Source of the DNA: Gammaproteobacteria bacterium
GTDB taxonomy: Bacteria > Pseudomonadota > Gammaproteobacteria > Pseudomonadales > Pseudomonadaceae
DNA length: 38,141 nt
Direction: 5' to 3'
Assembly (NCBI GenBank): GCA_903970465.1
Contig: CAJCIO010000062.1
Location: 1-38,141 of the forward strand
Under the pieces are notes generated by a model that was not told where the DNA came from, made no database searches, and was given only the letters and a program-made list of their open reading frames with translations. The position numbers and the translations under genes were made by a program. Shown in pieces: positions 1 to 8,214 of this stretch. Positions within the stretch are counted from its first letter, which is position 1; the number at the start of each line of letters is the position of its first letter.

Positions 1-844
1 CATCCGCGCGCTCTTCCCAGCCGAACACGCACGCCGTGACGATACCGTCGAAGCCGGTCCTGGCCAGCGCGCCGAAAAACACGTCCCAGTCGATCTCGCC
101 CTGATGCATGTCCATGTGCTGGTGCACCGTGACCTTCGCCCCTGGTGGATTGACGATATAGCGCAGCCCCGAGGACGCCTTGTGGTTGTAGGTGTCGGCG
201 ATGTGCACATGGGCGATCATCGAGCCCGCCTCGTCGATCATCTTCGCCATGTCGTCGCCGAAGTAATAGGTGTGCGGTGCGCAATAGAGGAACTTGACGT
301 TGTCCGAGCCGATGGTCTTGATGATGTCGAGCGCCGGGTTCAAGGTTTCGCACCAGTCTTCAGGGTGCGGTTCGACGTTCAGTGTGACGCCTTCGTGCTC
401 CAGAATCGGCACCAGCTCTTCCATCGAGCGCCACCAGGCCGCTTCACTGGATTCATGACTGTGCATGCTGCCGCAGCAACTCACGGTATGGCCACGATCG
501 GGCGACGGGCCGCGGCCGAATTCCGAGTTCATGGTGGTGCAGCCCATGTCCACGGCGATCTGGATCGCCTGTTTCCAGTGCTCGACGGCGGTGCGTCGTT
601 CGTCTTCATGGGGGCTGGCCCAGCGGTACATCGGCAGGATCGACGCCAGCTGCACGCCATGATCACGCAGGGCCTTGTTGAATTCGCCGATGCGCTCCTT
701 GTGGGCGCGCGGATGTACCCACCAGGGCAGAAAATCATCGCGCGGCGACATCTCCAGGTATTCGAAACCCATTTCAGCGGTTTTCCGGCACAGCTCGGGC
801 AAGCTCAAGTGGCGATGCATATAGGGGTCGAGGGCGATCTTCAT
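1..844 (-). CDS. Sugar phosphate isomerase/epimerase family protein (TIM barrel), partial
   Basis: The reading frame runs off the left edge, so the C-terminus is missing; 281 codons are visible. It begins MKIALDPYMHRHLSL. Several segments are typical of the xylose-isomerase-like TIM-barrel family (AP endonuclease 2 fold; IolE, hydroxypyruvate isomerase and related enzymes): NVEPHPEDW near residue 160, and HVHIADTYNH near residue 218, which carries the His/Asp of a divalent metal site. The ATG at 842-844 has a good ribosome site (GGAGAA, about 6 nt upstream). It is the third gene of a minus-strand operon after an FAH-family protein and an IlvD/Edd dehydratase, so it probably isomerises or epimerises a sugar or sugar acid in that route. 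The exact substrate cannot be read from the sequence. Family assignment is secure; function is inferred. Confidence 0.85.
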   Translation of the reverse strand, partial: MKIALDPYMHRHLSLPELCRKTAEMGFEYLEMSPRDDFLPWWVHPRAHKERIGEFNKALRDHGVQLASILPMYRWASPHEDERRTAVEHWKQAIQIAVDMGCTTMNSEFGRGPSPDRGHTVSCCGSMHSHESSEAAWWRSMEELVPILEHEGVTLNVEPHPEDWCETLNPALDIIKTIGSDNVKFLYCAPHTYYFGDDMAKMIDEAGSMIAHVHIADTYNHKASSGLRYIVNPPGAKVTVHQHMDMHQGEIDWDVFFGALARTGFDGIVTACVFGWEERAD

Positions 845-971
845 TATTGTTCTCCGAAGCTCTTTATTGTTATGAACGCTCGGATTCGATGCTAGGCAGA
901 TGCAGGCGTGGCAGCAACAAGGGGGTTGAAGTAAACACGTCAAAAAGCCCTCATCGCTTCTCGGACCCTTG

Positions 972-999
972 CGCCGCCGGACGTGCCCGCCCGGCGGCG
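972..999 (-). other. Intercistronic stem-loop between dehydratase and isomerase genes
   Basis: Perfect 9-bp arms CGCCGCCGG and CCGGCGGCG are separated by 10 nt, starting 7 nt beyond the dehydratase stop codon on the minus strand. No T-run follows directly. It is more likely an mRNA-stability or attenuation hairpin than a full rho-independent terminator. Confidence 0.45.
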
Positions 1000-1005
1000 A
1001 AGCGT

Positions 1006-2793
1006 TTAGTGGGAATGGCGCGGCTCGCCGCCAGTACGGGCGATCACACGCAGGTGCAACGTCGCCGGCTCCAGACAGCCGCCGGTAGACAGCTGGCCCA
1101 CCAACTGGCGATACAACTCCTGCCAAGGCGTCTGCGAAGCCGGATAGCTGGGCGCCCATGCGGCGCGTCGCTCGGCCATCTCGGCCTCGTCCACCAGCAG
1201 GTTGACGCTGCGCTTGTTGAGGTCGACGCGCAGCCGGTCGTTGGTTTTCAGCAGCGCCAGGCCGCCGCCCACGGCCGCTTCGGGGGACATGTTGAGGATC
1301 GACGGGCTGGCTGACGTACCGCTCTGGCGACCATCGCCCAGGCACGGCAGCGAGTCGATGCCTTGTTTGATCAAGGCCGCCGGCGGCGCCATGTTGACCA
1401 CCTCGGCGCTGCCCGGATAGCCCACGGTACCGGCGCCGCGAATCACCAGAATGCAACGCTCGTCGATGTCCAGCGACGGATCGTTGATACGCGCGTGGTA
1501 GTCCTCGGGCCCTTCGAAGACGATCGCGCGGGCTTCGAAGCTGTTCTCGTCGCCAGGCTCTGACAGATACGTCTTGCGAAACGCCTCGCCGACCACCGAC
1601 ATCTTCATGATCGCGCTGTCGAAAAAATTGCCACTGAGCACGATAAAACCCGCGCGATGCTTCAGGGGATTGTCGTAGGGCTGGATCACATCGGCATCGC
1701 TGCTGGCGGTAGCGCTGACGATCTGGCCGATGGTCCTGCCGCTGACCGTGGCGCAGTCTTCGTGCAGTTGACCGGCCTTGCGCAGCTCGTGCATCACCGC
1801 CGGCACGCCACCGGCGCGGTGAAAACTCTCGCCCAGGTACTTGCCGGCCGGCATGCAGTTGACCAGCAGGGGGACGTCTTCGCCCAGCGCTTGCCAATCC
1901 GCCAGACTCAGCTCGACGCCCATGTGCCGGGCGATGGCGATCAGGTGCGGCGGGCAGTTGCTGGACGCGCCGAGTGCCGAGGCCACTTTGATGGCGTTCT
2001 CGAACGCGGGACGGGTCATGATCTGCGAGGGGCGAATGTCCTCGCGCACCAGGTCGCAGATGCGCTTGCCGGTGGCATAGGCCATCTGCCCGCGCTCGCG
2101 GTAGGGCGCCGGGATGCTCGCGCAGCCGGGCAGGGACATGCCCAGGGCTTCGGCCAGGGCGTTCATCGACAGCGCCGTGCCCATGGTGTTGCAGTGGCCC
2201 ACCGACGGCGAGGCGGCGGTGGTCATTTCCATGAAGCCTTCGTAGTTGATCTCGCCGGCGGCCATCAGGTTGCGGGCGTGCCACAGCACGGTGCCGGAGC
2301 CGATCAACTGGCCTTTGTGCCAGCCGTCGAGCATGGGGCCGCCGGACAGCACGATGGCGGGCAGGTCAGTGGTTGCGGCCGCCATCAGGCACGCGGGGGT
2401 GGTCTTGTCGCAACCGGTGGTCAGCACCACGCCATCGAGCGGGTAGCCATGGAGGATTTCCACCAGCCCCAGGTAGGCCAGGTTGCGATCCAGCGCGGCG
2501 GTCGGGCGGCGGCTTTGTTCGGCGATCGGGTGCACCGGGAACTCCATGGGGATGCCGCCCGCGTCGCGGATGCCGGCCTTGACGCGCTGGGCCAGCTCGA
2601 TGTGATGGCGATTGCAGGGGGTCAGGTCGCTGCCGGTCTGAGCGATACCGATGATCGGCCGGCCGGATTGCAGTTCGTCGCGGGTCAGGCCGTAGTTCAT
2701 GTAGCGCTCGACATAGAGCGCGGTCATGTCGGCGTGTTCGGGGTCGTCGAACCACTGCTGGCTGCGCAGGGGACGTGGGCGTGTATCGCTCAT
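1006..2793 (-). CDS. IlvD/Edd-family sugar-acid dehydratase
   Basis: A 595-residue member of the dihydroxy-acid/phosphogluconate dehydratase family. The three cysteines expected to hold the Fe-S cluster are visible: C60 (in TPCN), C128 (in GCDKTT) and C201 (in GHCNTMGT). The length of about 590-600 residues matches the pentonate/xylonate/arabinonate dehydratase branch rather than IlvD itself. The enzyme would dehydrate an aldonic acid to a 2-keto-3-deoxy acid in the cytoplasm. It lies downstream of an XylX-like FAH-family gene with an 85-nt gap and upstream of a TIM-barrel isomerase, with a divergent LysR gene beyond. That context supports a sugar-acid rather than a branched-chain amino acid role. 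The ribosome site before ATG 2793 is weak (AAGAG, about 11 nt upstream). The precise sugar acid is not determined. Confidence 0.9.
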   Translation of the reverse strand: MSDTRPRPLRSQQWFDDPEHADMTALYVERYMNYGLTRDELQSGRPIIGIAQTGSDLTPCNRHHIELAQRVKAGIRDAGGIPMEFPVHPIAEQSRRPTAALDRNLAYLGLVEILHGYPLDGVVLTTGCDKTTPACLMAAATTDLPAIVLSGGPMLDGWHKGQLIGSGTVLWHARNLMAAGEINYEGFMEMTTAASPSVGHCNTMGTALSMNALAEALGMSLPGCASIPAPYRERGQMAYATGKRICDLVREDIRPSQIMTRPAFENAIKVASALGASSNCPPHLIAIARHMGVELSLADWQALGEDVPLLVNCMPAGKYLGESFHRAGGVPAVMHELRKAGQLHEDCATVSGRTIGQIVSATASSDADVIQPYDNPLKHRAGFIVLSGNFFDSAIMKMSVVGEAFRKTYLSEPGDENSFEARAIVFEGPEDYHARINDPSLDIDERCILVIRGAGTVGYPGSAEVVNMAPPAALIKQGIDSLPCLGDGRQSGTSASPSILNMSPEAAVGGGLALLKTNDRLRVDLNKRSVNLLVDEAEMAERRAAWAPSYPASQTPWQELYRQLVGQLSTGGCLEPATLHLRVIARTGGEPRHSH

Positions 2794-2878
2794 GGCGGTG
2801 TGCTCTTGTCATTATGGGAGTGCAGTCGGGGGCAATGCCCCTCGCGACAGGTTGCGCGGTGGTCCAGGGTACGCGCGG

Positions 2879-4069
2879 TCAGTCTGGATGGGTTTGCAAT
2901 AGGCCACGCCGGGCCAGATTGCGCAGCAGCGCGCCGACGCCGAAGGTCCATGGCGCGGCATCGCTGCTGTGGGTGACCTGATTGCGCAGGGTGCCCAGCA
3001 GCGGCGAGCTGATGCTCACGCGGTCGCCCAGCTTGTGGGTGAAGCCGCCGCCGGGATGGTCGCGGTCCTCGGTGGGCGCGAACAGCGTGCCGAGGAACAG
3101 CACGAAGCCGTCCGGATACTGGTGATTGGCGTTAAGTGCCTGGCCGGCGAGATCCTCGGGATCACGGCTGATCTGATCCATGGAGCTGGAACCTTGCAGC
3201 ACATAACCGTCCTCGCCACGCACCTCGAGGGCGACTACGCAACGGCGCACGTCATCGAGGCTGAAGTGTTCATCGAACAGGCGAATGAACGGGCCGATGG
3301 CGCACGAGGCGTTGTTGTCCTTGGCCTTGCTCAGCAGCAGCGCACTGCGGCCCTCGAAATCGCGCAGGTTGACGTCGTTGCCCAGGGTCGCCCCCACGAT
3401 CTGCCCGCGGCTGTTCACCGCCAGCACCACCTCGGGTTCGGGGTTGTTCCACTCGGATTTGGGGTGAATGCCGATCTCGCCGCCACTGCCGATCGCCGCC
3501 AGCACCGGCGCCTTGGTGAAAATCTCGGCATCGGGGCCGATGCCCACCTCCAGGTACTGCGACCACAGCCCTTGCTTGATCAATACGGCCTTGAGCCTGG
3601 CCGCCTGTTCGGAGCCCGGCTTGATGCTGCGCAAGTTCTCGCCGATGGCCTGTTGCACCGTGGCACGCACGCTTTCGGCCTTGGCCGGGTTGCCCTTGGC
3701 TTGTTCCTCGATCACCCGCTCGATCATGCTCGCGGCGAAGGTCACGCCGGCCGCCTTGATCACCTGCAGGTCCACGGGTGCCAGCAAGAAAACCTTGCTT
3801 GGGTCGGCATGGGCGCCGGAATTGGCCAGCAGCTCCTCGACACTGCCCAGACGCTTGCCCGGAGTGCCGCGCACCGCCTGCAAGGGGACCTCGGCCTCGA
3901 GCAATTCGCTCAAGGTGCTGTAACGCTCGGACAGATCGAACACCCCGTCAGCGCGCAGCACCACCGGCGAAGGCCCCGCGACCTGGCCTGGCACCCAGGC
4001 GCGACCGATCAAGGTGCCGGCCAGGCCGTCGGCGGGCAGGGTATTCTGGGCAGTGAGGGTGATGGTCAT
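2879..4069 (-). CDS. Fumarylacetoacetate hydrolase-family protein, XylX-like 2-keto-3-deoxy sugar-acid dehydratase
   Basis: At 396 residues it is longer than ordinary FAH-domain hydrolases (about 280) and close to Caulobacter XylX, the 2-keto-3-deoxyxylonate dehydratase. The C-terminal half carries the FAH-type metal site: EPEVVLAV (two glutamates), then GATLGNDVNLRDFEGRS and an Asp/Lys segment SKAKDNNASC. The N-terminal about 150 residues have no recognisable motif, as in XylX. The start at 4069 has an excellent ribosome site (AAGGAAGG, about 7 nt upstream). It is the first gene of the minus-strand operon and is divergent from a LysR gene across 138 bp. Predicted reaction: 2-keto-3-deoxy-pentonate to 2-oxoglutarate semialdehyde. 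The semialdehyde dehydrogenase that would finish the route is not in the window. Family is secure; reaction is inferred from context and length. Confidence 0.82.
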   Translation of the reverse strand: MTITLTAQNTLPADGLAGTLIGRAWVPGQVAGPSPVVLRADGVFDLSERYSTLSELLEAEVPLQAVRGTPGKRLGSVEELLANSGAHADPSKVFLLAPVDLQVIKAAGVTFAASMIERVIEEQAKGNPAKAESVRATVQQAIGENLRSIKPGSEQAARLKAVLIKQGLWSQYLEVGIGPDAEIFTKAPVLAAIGSGGEIGIHPKSEWNNPEPEVVLAVNSRGQIVGATLGNDVNLRDFEGRSALLLSKAKDNNASCAIGPFIRLFDEHFSLDDVRRCVVALEVRGEDGYVLQGSSSMDQISRDPEDLAGQALNANHQYPDGFVLFLGTLFAPTEDRDHPGGGFTHKLGDRVSISSPLLGTLRNQVTHSSDAAPWTFGVGALLRNLARRGLLQTHPD

Positions 4070-4128
4070 CGCAGGCCTTCCTTATTGTGTGATGCCTTCA
4101 CGCTAGAGGGGGTGACCGATAAACTCCA

Positions 4129-4164
4129 ATGACATATCTTCAGTCATCGATAACGCCGGGTTAT
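4129..4164. promoter_or_regulatory. Candidate LysR operator region, two adjacent inverted repeats
   Basis: In the 138-bp divergent intergenic region there are two perfect dyads: ATGAC-N9-GTCAT at 4129-4147 and ATAAC-GCCGG-GTTAT at 4150-4164. They sit between the operon start at 4069 and the LysR start at 4208. Such dyads are usual for LysR-type recognition and activation sites, but no binding is demonstrated. Confidence 0.45.
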
Positions 4165-4207
4165 TGCCAATTCCCCCCGTCGCCCCCTCCACAACAAAGG
4201 TTTCCCC

Positions 4208-5140
4208 ATGTCGGACCTGTCCTTTTCCAACTTCTGCAACTGGCTGAAGTTTCGCCATCTGGTGCTCATCGACACCTTGGGCCGCACCCGCAACATGCAC
4301 GCTGCCGCCGAGCAGATGAACCTCAGCCAGCCGGCCATCAGCAAAATGCTCAAGGAGATCGAAAGCCTGCTCGGCTTTGCCGTGTTCGAGCGTCTGCCGC
4401 GCAGCATGCCGCCGACCGCGCTGGGCGACTACGTGGTGCGCTATGCCCATATCGCCCTTAATGACGCCCGCGGTTTTGTCGAACAGATCGGCAGTCTGCG
4501 CGAGGGTGGCCATGGCTATCTCAAGGTGGGCGGCATCTTTGCCGCCACGGCGGTGTCGTTGCCGGGTGCCATCGTCGCCATCAAGCAGCGCTGGCCGTTG
4601 CTGTCGATCGAGGTAGTGGAACAGACCAGCGATCACCTGATGGAGATGCTCGACGCGCGCACCCTGGATCTTGCCGTGGCGCGCTACACCGATGACCGTC
4701 AGCAGCATCGCTACGATTTCACTGCGCTGGGGCCGGAACCCTTCAGCATCGTCGTCAACAGCCGTCACCCGCTGTGCGAATCAGGGCCGACGCCTTTGGC
4801 GGAATTGGGCAAGTGGCCGTGGATACTCTATCCAGTGGGGGTGCCGATCCGCGCGCGCATGGACGCCGCCTTCGCGCGGGCCGGTATCGCCACGCCGAAG
4901 AACACCATCGACACCATCTCGATGCAGACTTTCTTGCAGGTGCTGCAAAGCGGGCCAATGATCGCCATGCTGCCCGACTCGATGGTCGGGCCGCATATCG
5001 ACAGCGGCTTGCTCAAGGTGCTGGACACGCCGCTACGGCTGGCGCCACAGGATTACGGCATTCTCACCCGCAAGGGCGAAGCGCTGGTGGGCTCGGCGCA
5101 GGAGTTCGCGCAGATACTCATCGACAATGCACAGCGTTAA
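4208..5140 (+). CDS. LysR-family transcriptional regulator of the sugar-acid operon
   Basis: 310 residues. A typical N-terminal winged HTH is followed by a LysR substrate-binding domain. The HTH (about residues 20-80) contains NMHAAAEQMNLSQPAISKML and FERLPRSMPPTALG, and the effector domain runs from about residue 100 to the end. The ATG at 4208 has AAAGG about 6 nt upstream. It is transcribed divergently from the FAH/dehydratase/isomerase operon, the standard layout for a LysR activator responding to a pathway intermediate. The protein resembles the GbpR-like group of sugar-linked LysR regulators, but that sub-assignment is from memory of the motif pattern only. It probably also represses its own gene from the dyads at 4129-4164. 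Confidence 0.92.
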   Translation: MSDLSFSNFCNWLKFRHLVLIDTLGRTRNMHAAAEQMNLSQPAISKMLKEIESLLGFAVFERLPRSMPPTALGDYVVRYAHIALNDARGFVEQIGSLREGGHGYLKVGGIFAATAVSLPGAIVAIKQRWPLLSIEVVEQTSDHLMEMLDARTLDLAVARYTDDRQQHRYDFTALGPEPFSIVVNSRHPLCESGPTPLAELGKWPWILYPVGVPIRARMDAAFARAGIATPKNTIDTISMQTFLQVLQSGPMIAMLPDSMVGPHIDSGLLKVLDTPLRLAPQDYGILTRKGEALVGSAQEFAQILIDNAQR

Positions 5141-5209
5141 GGGGGATTCATTACTGTGTTCGGCGCTTTCGCAGGCAGAGCCCGTTAAAGAGCGTCCTCC
5201 GCCCAGGTG

Positions 5210-5458
5210 TTAGTCCGGCATCATCGGCGCCATCTCGGATGCGCGCCAGACGACATCGGTAATGCCGTACTTCTCGGCCATGGGCTTGCTGGTCTTTTTC
5301 ACTTCACTGCGGCCAAAGCGACCGATCCGCCCGACACCGGCATCACAGCTCGCCCAATGCCAGGCTTCAGCGTTGTCCATCTTGTCGGCACGCAGGATGA
5401 AGGATTTGTGCTCGCCGTGCAGGGCGTAGTCGATGACGTAGAGTTTTGGATTGGGCAT
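5210..5458 (-). CDS. DUF6555 family small protein
   Basis: 82 residues, MPNPKLYVIDYALHGEHKSF onward, soluble, with no signal peptide or membrane segment. The pattern LHGEHKSFILRADKMDNAEAWHWASCDAGVG followed by RFGRSEVKK and MAEKYGITDV (given here in pieces) matches a small conserved Pseudomonas protein family that I recognise as DUF6555. Function is unknown. The start is supported by a strong ribosome site (GGGGAGC, about 8 nt upstream). It stands alone between the LysR gene and the hydrolase gene. The aromatic- and charge-rich sequence with a single Cys suggests a small folded regulatory or binding protein, but nothing more can be said. Confidence 0.8.
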   Translation of the reverse strand: MPNPKLYVIDYALHGEHKSFILRADKMDNAEAWHWASCDAGVGRIGRFGRSEVKKTSKPMAEKYGITDVVWRASEMAPMMPD

Positions 5459-5580
5459 TGCAGGGGCTCCCCGTTGGCGATAAAGAAGTGATCCGGGGTG
5501 GGTCGCAAAATTCAGTCATAACAGAATACGGGGCGACGAGCGGCGCCTAAGGCCCTGATTGGCCTGAATATCTGCAAGCG

Positions 5581-6393
5581 TCAAAGGCTTGTCGTGTTCT
5601 TTTGAGGCAGAAAACCGAGGATCACTGCGCTTACCTGATCCGGTACCACGAGGTGGGCGTTATGCCCGCCATACGGCAGCAGGCGCAGTTGCGCCCCGGG
5701 TATTCCGTTCGCCAGTGCTGCCGAGAAGTAGGCCGGCGTGCTCATGTCATCTTCAAGGCCCAGCACCAGCGTCGGCGCCTTGATCTGCGTGAGGTGCGAG
5801 CGCTGGTCGTGTGCCAGGCAGGCATCCATTCGGCTGAGCATGGTCGGTACGCCGACGAAGGCTTGCACCATGGCCGGGAGGTTGGCGTCGAGCTCGCGGT
5901 GATGGGCGGCGATCCAGTCTGGCGGGTAGATGCCGATCGCTCCGGTACGCAGGAAAGCCTCCACGCCCAGTCCCAGCAGCATCTCGCGGCGCATCTGCAT
6001 GACCCGCGTGAAATACGGCTCTGGCCCGGCCCAGCTGGCATAGATCAGCAGATGGTCGACGCGCTGTGGGTGATCGATGGCGAGGGTCTGGGCCACCGCG
6101 CCGCCCAGGGAGTGGCCGACGATATGGGCGCGGGCGATACCCAGGCCGTCCATCAAGGCGATGACATCGCTGGCGATTTGCTCGACGCTGTAGGCGCCTT
6201 GCCAGCGCGCGCTGTTGCCCAGGCCGCGGTGGTCATGGGTGATCACTCGATAATGCGCCGCCAGGGTCGGCACCACGGCCTGCCACGGTCGAGCCAGGCC
6301 GTTGAGGCCTGAAATCAACAGCAGCGGCGGGGCGCGGTCATCACCGTATTGCGCGTAGTGCAGATCGCCCCAGGGCAGTGACAGTGTCGACAT
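5581..6393 (-). CDS. Alpha/beta-fold hydrolase
   Basis: 270 residues from the ATG at 6391-6393, which has CGGAG about 8 nt upstream. The open frame extends further upstream but that part overlaps the preceding gene in another frame and looks non-coding. The alpha/beta-hydrolase catalytic triad is visible: nucleophile S95 in GHSLGG, an acid in GLEDDMSTP, and His in GGHNAHL near the C-terminus. HDHRGLGNS near residue 53 is the usual oxyanion-side loop. The best overall resemblance is to the PcaD/RutD-like group (enol-lactone or small ester/amide hydrolases). It is the last gene of the minus-strand operon with the 2-hydroxyacid dehydrogenase (56-nt gap), class II aldolase, binding protein and OprD porin. 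It probably cleaves an ester, lactone or amide in the imported substrate. Substrate unknown. Confidence 0.87.
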   Translation of the reverse strand: MSTLSLPWGDLHYAQYGDDRAPPLLLISGLNGLARPWQAVVPTLAAHYRVITHDHRGLGNSARWQGAYSVEQIASDVIALMDGLGIARAHIVGHSLGGAVAQTLAIDHPQRVDHLLIYASWAGPEPYFTRVMQMRREMLLGLGVEAFLRTGAIGIYPPDWIAAHHRELDANLPAMVQAFVGVPTMLSRMDACLAHDQRSHLTQIKAPTLVLGLEDDMSTPAYFSAALANGIPGAQLRLLPYGGHNAHLVVPDQVSAVILGFLPQKNTTSL

Positions 6394-6449
6394 GTGCAAG
6401 CTCCGCGAAGAGGGCGCGCCAAAAGGGCACGCCAGGGTCATGCTGTGGA

Positions 6450-7376
6450 TCAGTAACCGAGCTGGCTGTCGACGGTGTTGAGCAGCGGCAGGCCGGCCTC
6501 GAGGCGGTCGATGTTGGTCAGGATCTGCTCGGCGATCACCTCGAACGAAGCGCTGGAGGCAATGTGCGGGGTCACGGTGACGCCGGGTGTCTGCCACAGG
6601 CTGTGGTCGGACGCCAAGGGCTCTTGTTCGAATACATCGAGCAAGGCCCCGCGCAGCTGACCGCTGGCCAGCGCTGTTTGCAAATCGGCGCTGTGCAGAT
6701 GGGCACCGCGCCCGCAGTTGATCACCACCGCTCCAGGCGCAAGCTGGGCGAACGTCGCGGCACACAGAATGCCGCGCGTCTGTTCGGTCAGCGGCAACAG
6801 GCACACGAGGATGTCCAGGCCATCGAGAAAGGCCGGCAGTTGTGCACCGGCAAAGGTCTGCACGCCGTCGATCTGCTGCGCGCTGCGGGCCCAGCCACGC
6901 GTATCAAAGCCCAGCTGGGCCAACTGCACCGCCGCCGCCTTGCCCAGTTGGCCGAGGCCCATGACCCCGACGCGAGTCTGCTGCGCCGGCTTTTGCGCCA
7001 GCCGTTGCCAGTGCTGGCGCTGGTGGTTGGCAAGGATCTGATCGAACTGCCGGTGGTAGTGCAGCACACCCCAGAGCACGTATTCGAGCATGCCCTGGCA
7101 GTGCCCGGGATCGACGATCCGGCACACGGTCAAGGTGGCCGGGCGGCTGGGTTCACGGATGATCGGATCGGCCCCGGCGCCTACCGAATGCACCAGCTTG
7201 AGCTTGGGCAACGCGCCCAGGCTGCCGGGCGGCGGAGTCCAGCAGATAGCCACTTCGGCCTGCTGAGCCTCGGGATCGTCGGGACGGCAGAACTGCAGCT
7301 CGGGTCGGCGCTGGGCCATGATCCGTTGCGCCTGGGTGATGTCGTTGACGATATCGATCAACACGATCGGGCTCAT
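6450..7376 (-). CDS. NAD(P)-dependent D-2-hydroxyacid dehydrogenase (glyoxylate/hydroxypyruvate reductase A type)
   Basis: 308 residues. The Rossmann motif GLGQLG lies at residues 140-145 in VGVMGLGQLGKAAA. The catalytic set of the D-2-hydroxyacid dehydrogenase family is present: R223 in NCGRGAHL, E252 in DVFEQEPL and H271 in TPHIAS. The short length and sequence style match the GhrA subgroup, which reduces glyoxylate and hydroxypyruvate, but other 2-keto acids are possible. The start overlaps the class II aldolase stop by 4 nt (ATGA at 7373-7376), which implies translational coupling, and GAGGA lies about 8 nt upstream inside the aldolase gene. An aldolase coupled to a 2-hydroxyacid dehydrogenase suggests that the aldol cleavage product is a 2-keto acid or hydroxyacid. 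Confidence 0.88.
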   Translation of the reverse strand: MSPIVLIDIVNDITQAQRIMAQRRPELQFCRPDDPEAQQAEVAICWTPPPGSLGALPKLKLVHSVGAGADPIIREPSRPATLTVCRIVDPGHCQGMLEYVLWGVLHYHRQFDQILANHQRQHWQRLAQKPAQQTRVGVMGLGQLGKAAAVQLAQLGFDTRGWARSAQQIDGVQTFAGAQLPAFLDGLDILVCLLPLTEQTRGILCAATFAQLAPGAVVINCGRGAHLHSADLQTALASGQLRGALLDVFEQEPLASDHSLWQTPGVTVTPHIASSASFEVIAEQILTNIDRLEAGLPLLNTVDSQLGY

Positions 7377-8143
7377 GCGCAGTAGTCCTCGCGTTGATGT
7401 TCGATCAGGGTCAGTGCGGCCTGCCAGCCGAGCTCGATCAAGCCGCTTTCGTCGTCGCCCTCGTATTGCTGGGCGGTGAATTCGCAGGTCTCGGCATCCG
7501 GAAAGATCAACTCGCTGTTGCCGGCCAGTGCCTGAATCTGCGCCTGACAGGCCCGCTCGAGGATGAAGAGGGTCTGGAACGCTGCTGCAGCGCTGGCCCC
7601 GGCCGCCAGCAGGCCGTGGTTGCACAGGATCATGGCGCTGTGCGGGCCCAGGTCGCGCACCAGTTGTTCGCGCTCGTCCAGGCGCAGGGCAATGCCTTCG
7701 TAACGGTGATAGCCCAGGCGGTTGTAGAACTTCAGCGCGTGCTGACTGATCGGCAGCAGGCCCTTGGCCTGGGCCGACACGGCAATGCCAGCGGCGGTGT
7801 GGGTGTGGATCACGCAGTGCAGATCCGCACGCGCGGCGTGGATGGCGGAGTGGATGACGAAGCCTGCGCGGTTGACCCGGTGGTTTGGGAAATAGCGATC
7901 GACCACTTTGCCGTCGCCGTCGATGCGCACCAGGTCGCTGGCTTTCATGTGCTCGAACAGCACGCCGTAGCGGTTGATCAGGAAGTGCCCGGAGCCATCC
8001 TCCAGGCGCAGGGAAATATGGGTGTCGATCAGGTCGGTCATGCGAAAGTGCGCCAGCAGCCGATACAGGGCGGCCAGCTCGCAACGCGCGGTCCGCTCAG
8101 GCTCCGGCATGCTGGTCAGCAGAGGGTTGGGCAGGGTGTTCAT
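7373..8143 (-). CDS. Class II aldolase/adducin-family protein
   Basis: 256 residues of the zinc-dependent class II aldolase (fuculose-phosphate aldolase/adducin head) family. The metal site is visible: HTHT at 113-116 and H176 in CNHG; a glutamate at residue 64 (VLFEHM) is placed like the catalytic acid. Enzymes of this family without a kinase neighbour often act on unphosphorylated 3-hydroxy acids or decarboxylate them. The start ATG has AGAGGA about 10 nt upstream. It follows the binding-protein gene by 155 nt and overlaps the next gene by 4 nt. The family assignment is firm; the substrate is not identifiable. Confidence 0.88.
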   Translation of the reverse strand: MNTLPNPLLTSMPEPERTARCELAALYRLLAHFRMTDLIDTHISLRLEDGSGHFLINRYGVLFEHMKASDLVRIDGDGKVVDRYFPNHRVNRAGFVIHSAIHAARADLHCVIHTHTAAGIAVSAQAKGLLPISQHALKFYNRLGYHRYEGIALRLDEREQLVRDLGPHSAMILCNHGLLAAGASAAAAFQTLFILERACQAQIQALAGNSELIFPDAETCEFTAQQYEGDDESGLIELGWQAALTLIEHQREDYCA

Positions 8144-8214
8144 GGTGGGTCATTCCTCTTGTGGCTGCTCAGGTGTCGAGCAGGTGTCGGCAGTCCTGCG
8201 TGGTCGTTCAGTTT

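Noticed and set aside
6394..6804. N-terminal extension of the alpha/beta hydrolase frame
   Set aside because: The extension overlaps the dehydrogenase gene in another frame and is Arg/Pro-rich; the internal ATG at 6393 has a good ribosome site and starts the recognisable domain.
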